Assembly (NCBI GenBank): GCA_005883255.1
Contig: VAXS01000062.1
Coordinates: forward strand, 2,871 to 10,552
Source: Actinomycetota bacterium
Lineage (GTDB): Bacteria > Actinomycetota > Thermoleophilia > Solirubrobacterales > Solirubrobacteraceae
DNA: 7,682 bases
Direction of reading: 5' to 3'
Made by a program: the position numbers and the translations under genes
The notes under the pieces: model-generated
Seen by the model: the letters and a program-made list of their open reading frames with translations, nothing else
What the model was told of the DNA's origin: nothing
Databases searched by the model: none
Shown: positions 6,090 through 7,682 of the stretch, in pieces
How the letters are laid out: each line of letters opens with the position of its first letter
How positions within the stretch are numbered: position 1 is the stretch's first letter

Positions 6090-6395
6090 ATGGCCGCGTG
6101 CACCCACCTCGACCAGGTCCGGGACGTCACCCCGAGCAGCATGGAGGGATGCTCGGAGTGCCTGGCCACCGGCGGGCAGTGGGTGCATCTGCGGATGTGC
6201 GTGACCTGCGGCCGCGTCGGCTGCTGCGACTCGTCGCCCAACCGTCACGCCTCGAAGCACGCGGCGGCGGAGGACCACCCGCTCGCGTCGTCCTTCGAGC
6301 CCGGGGAGGACTGGACCTGGTGCTACGTCGACGACGTCGCGCTCATGATCGACATTCCGCATCCGCACCGGCTCCCATATCCGGGCGAAGCGTGA
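6090..6395 (+). CDS. UBP-type zinc-finger domain protein
   Basis: This 101-residue protein is almost entirely one zf-UBP domain. Potential zinc ligands, in order, are Cys4 and His6, Cys21 and Cys24, Cys37 and Cys40, Cys45/Cys46, His53, His57 and His63, in the typical context CTHLDQ, GCSECL, MCVTCGRVGCCDSS and HASKHAAAEDHP. It ends with FEPGEDWTWCYVDDVAL, a segment common in bacterial members. In eukaryotes the domain binds the free C-terminal Gly-Gly of ubiquitin; actinobacteria keep short stand-alone versions whose partner is unclear. I chose ATG 6090 because the domain begins there; GTG 6069 is possible but overlaps the -10 candidate. The TGA overlaps the GTG of the DsbA-like gene (GTGA), so the two are co-translated and may act together in thiol or metal chemistry, which is inference. 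Confidence 0.9.
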   Translation: MAACTHLDQVRDVTPSSMEGCSECLATGGQWVHLRMCVTCGRVGCCDSSPNRHASKHAAAEDHPLASSFEPGEDWTWCYVDDVALMIDIPHPHRLPYPGEA

Positions 6396-6970
6396 CCGGC
6401 GCGCTTGCCGTCCCCGTGGACGAGAGCAGCGACCACCTGCGGGGCGGGCGCCCGGGCGCCGCGGTGACGCTGGTGGAGTACGGCGACTACGAGTGTCCCT
6501 ACTCGCGTGCCGCCTTCCGCTCGATCGAGCGGGTGGAGCGCCGCGTGGGGGAGGGCCTGTGCTTCGTCTTCCGCCACTTCCCGCTGCGGGACATCCATCC
6601 CCACGCCCAGATGGCGGCCGAGGTGGCGGAGGAGGCGGCCGCGCAGGGCCGCTTCTGGGAGATCAGCGACGCGCTCTTCCGCGGCCAGCCGGCGCTCGAG
6701 TCGGACGACCTGCGGCGCTACGCCCGCGAGGTGGGGCTCGACGTCGACGAGGTCGACGCCGCGCTCCGCGACGGGCGCCACCGCTCGCGCATCGAGGCCG
6801 ACGTGGCCAGCGGGGTGCGAGCGGGCGTTCAGGGGACCCCGACGCTCTTCCTCGACGGCGCGCTCTACCAGGGCTCCTACATGTTCGAGGAGCTGGTGGC
6901 GGCCGTCACCAGCGCGTCCAGCAGCGAGGCCATGGCGTCCAGGGCGTCGCGGTTCTCCCCGACGTCGTAG
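6392..6970 (+). CDS. DsbA-family thioredoxin-fold protein with monothiol CPYS motif
   Basis: The 192-residue protein has a DsbA-type thioredoxin fold: VTLVEYGDYECPYS at 25-38 (first beta strand and active site), FVFRHFPLRDIHPHAQMAAEVAEEAAAQG at about 58-86, a helical insertion, and VQGTPTLFLDG at 146-156 with the cis-proline at 150. It resembles the thioredoxin-like domain sometimes fused to NhaA antiporters. The second active-site Cys is replaced by Ser38, leaving Cys35 and the more distant Cys57 as the only cysteines. No signal peptide is seen, so a cytoplasmic location is likely. Such a monothiol protein could not act as a simple CXXC oxidase; reduction of mixed disulfides or binding is more plausible. 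The GTG start at 6392 overlaps the upstream TGA. The last 94 bases overlap the convergent DUF302 gene, and the Ser-rich end after about residue 163 is probably outside the fold. Confidence 0.88.
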   Translation: MTGALAVPVDESSDHLRGGRPGAAVTLVEYGDYECPYSRAAFRSIERVERRVGEGLCFVFRHFPLRDIHPHAQMAAEVAEEAAAQGRFWEISDALFRGQPALESDDLRRYAREVGLDVDEVDAALRDGRHRSRIEADVASGVRAGVQGTPTLFLDGALYQGSYMFEELVAAVTSASSSEAMASRASRFSPTS

Positions 6971-7266
6971 TCGCGCGCGAGCTCCCGGGGATCGCGGTAG
7001 CCGAGCAGCGCGCCCTGCTCGTCCTCCCAGGCCAGGATCCGCAGCGGCAGCTCGATGCCGACCCGGGGGTCGCTCTGCATCAGCGGGGTGCCCGCCCGCG
7101 GGTTGCCGAAGACGACGACCTCCTCGCTGGCCAGCTCCAGTCCGGCGGCGCGGGCGCCGGCGGCGTGGTCGATGCGGGCGAAGACGGTCAGGTTCCGTTC
7201 CTCGATGGCTTCGAGGAGCCGGCTGACGGTGTCGGCGTAGGCGGATGCGCTGCGCTTGACGGTCAT
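6877..7266 (-). CDS. DUF302 domain protein
   Basis: This 129-residue soluble protein is a near-complete DUF302 domain: an N-terminal Ser/Ala-rich strand and helix (SAYADTVSRLLEAIEERNLTVFARIDHAAGA in outline, residues 8-38), EEVVVFGNPRAGTPLMQSDP at 48-67, IELPLRILAWEDE at 71-83 and LGYRDPRELARDY at 88-100. This pattern is typical; the family's biochemical role is not established, and metal or small-ligand binding is only speculation. The ATG at 7266 overlaps the TGA of the upstream gene as ATGA and has no Shine-Dalgarno, so it is the second gene of a coupled operon. Frames running further upstream to 7518 are antisense or off-frame readings of that neighbour. Its 3' end overlaps the DsbA-like gene. 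Confidence 0.88.
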   Translation of the reverse strand: MTVKRSASAYADTVSRLLEAIEERNLTVFARIDHAAGARAAGLELASEEVVVFGNPRAGTPLMQSDPRVGIELPLRILAWEDEQGALLGYRDPRELARDYDVGENRDALDAMASLLDALVTAATSSSNM

Positions 7267-7682
7267 GCGGCGGCGGCCGCCGCGGTCCGCGTCTGAAATC
7301 CCTTCCAGCGGGTGATCCGGTCGAGGTCGAGCGCCACCGAGGCGACGTCGCCGCGCAGCGTTGCGTGTCCCTGCCCGCGGAGCAGCCGGCCGCGCTTGGC
7401 CAGCGGTCCGGGGCCCTCGCTCTCGTCGATGCAGACGCACGCGGCGGCGGTGCGCGGGCCGCCGGCCGCGCGGAGCGGAGCGGCCGGGACGCGAACCCGG
7501 CGGGTGCGCTCGTTCCACCTTGCCGGGAGCGCGAGCGGCCCGCCCGGCGACGTCCAGCCGACCACGGCCGGCGCCGGCCAGCCCGGGAGCAGATCGAGCG
7601 TCTCGACGCGGACGCTGAGCGCCGTCAGCGGCTGGGGCTGCGACCGGCTGCGCGCCAGGTCGCGGGCGAAGGCGGCCATCTC
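7263..7682 (-). CDS. Hypothetical protein, possibly pyridoxamine-phosphate-oxidase-like split barrel; 5' end may lie outside the window
   Basis: At least 139 codons are open to the window edge. The first visible Met is at 7679 but the preceding codon is also open (Glu), so the true start may be outside. Segments such as GWTSPGGPLALPARW, CVCIDESEGPGP, KRGRLLRGQGHATL and a terminal DLDRITRWKGFQT look like a strand-rich barrel; the KRG..LRG.G and RITRWKGF elements recall FMN/F420-binding split-barrel proteins of the PPOX superfamily. I cannot identify cofactor residues, so this is tentative. The protein ends in seven alanines encoded by GCN codons (ending near 7266-7283). Its TGA overlaps the ATG of the DUF302 gene, showing an operon. 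Confidence 0.6.
   Translation of the reverse strand, partial: EMAAFARDLARSRSQPQPLTALSVRVETLDLLPGWPAPAVVGWTSPGGPLALPARWNERTRRVRVPAAPLRAAGGPRTAAACVCIDESEGPGPLAKRGRLLRGQGHATLRGDVASVALDLDRITRWKGFQTRTAAAAAA

Noticed and set aside
7264..7282. GCC/GCG-rich run as a simple-sequence repeat with phase-variation potential
   Set aside because: It is a short alanine-coding tract with mixed codons, not a long pure repeat.
1..7682. CRISPR arrays, tRNA or rRNA genes, insertion sequences, attachment sites
   Set aside because: No regularly spaced repeats, no clover-leaf or rRNA-like stretches, and no transposase, integrase or terminal repeats were seen; intergenic space is at most 127 bp.

Overview
The window is very GC-rich (third codon positions almost all G or C), gene-dense, and lacks ribosomal, tRNA, phage or transposon genes. 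Its protein set (DUF2252, DUF5996, a UBP-type zinc-finger protein, a 14-helix DHA2 transporter, DUF302), frequent GTG starts, near absence of Shine-Dalgarno sequences, and -10 boxes placed 6-7 bases before start codons suggest a high-GC actinobacterium. A Thermoleophilia/Solirubrobacterales-like lineage is possible, but that is a guess from gene content. I recognised families by memory of their motifs; no search was run.

Layout. (1) 15-437, plus: a VOC (glyoxalase-fold) protein, convergent with (2) a minus-strand two-gene operon: a lysylphosphatidylglycerol-synthase-type membrane protein (1060-2169) followed by a short CDF-like cation transporter (434-1063) joined by a GTGA stop/start overlap. 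(3) Divergent from that operon, a DUF2252 protein (2204-3445) that seems to have lost its conserved GDAH.NFG / NDFDE core through an in-frame deletion, then a DUF5996 protein (3488-4399) with its own apparent leaderless promoter. (4) Minus strand: a DHA2-type drug exporter (4333-5883), immediately preceded by a 25-codon ORF that looks like the 5' end of an alpha/beta-hydrolase gene and has the only good Shine-Dalgarno in the window. (5) After a 127-bp divergent intergenic region, plus strand: a UBP-type zinc-finger protein (6090-6395) coupled by another GTGA overlap to a DsbA-like protein with a CPYS active site (6392-6970). (6) Minus strand at the right edge: a 5'-incomplete protein (7263-7682), possibly split-barrel flavin-type, coupled by an ATGA overlap to a DUF302 protein (6877-7266).

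Architecture is the main theme. All three operons with seen junctions use 4-base stop/start overlaps. All three convergent gene pairs overlap at their 3' ends (4, 67 and 94 bases), leaving no room for ordinary terminators. The divergent pair at about 2.2 kb appears to use two -10 boxes sharing the same TA. No complete novel multi-gene defence or biosynthetic system is evident. The most notable single-gene observations are the core-deleted DUF2252 gene and the hydrolase fragment in front of the exporter.
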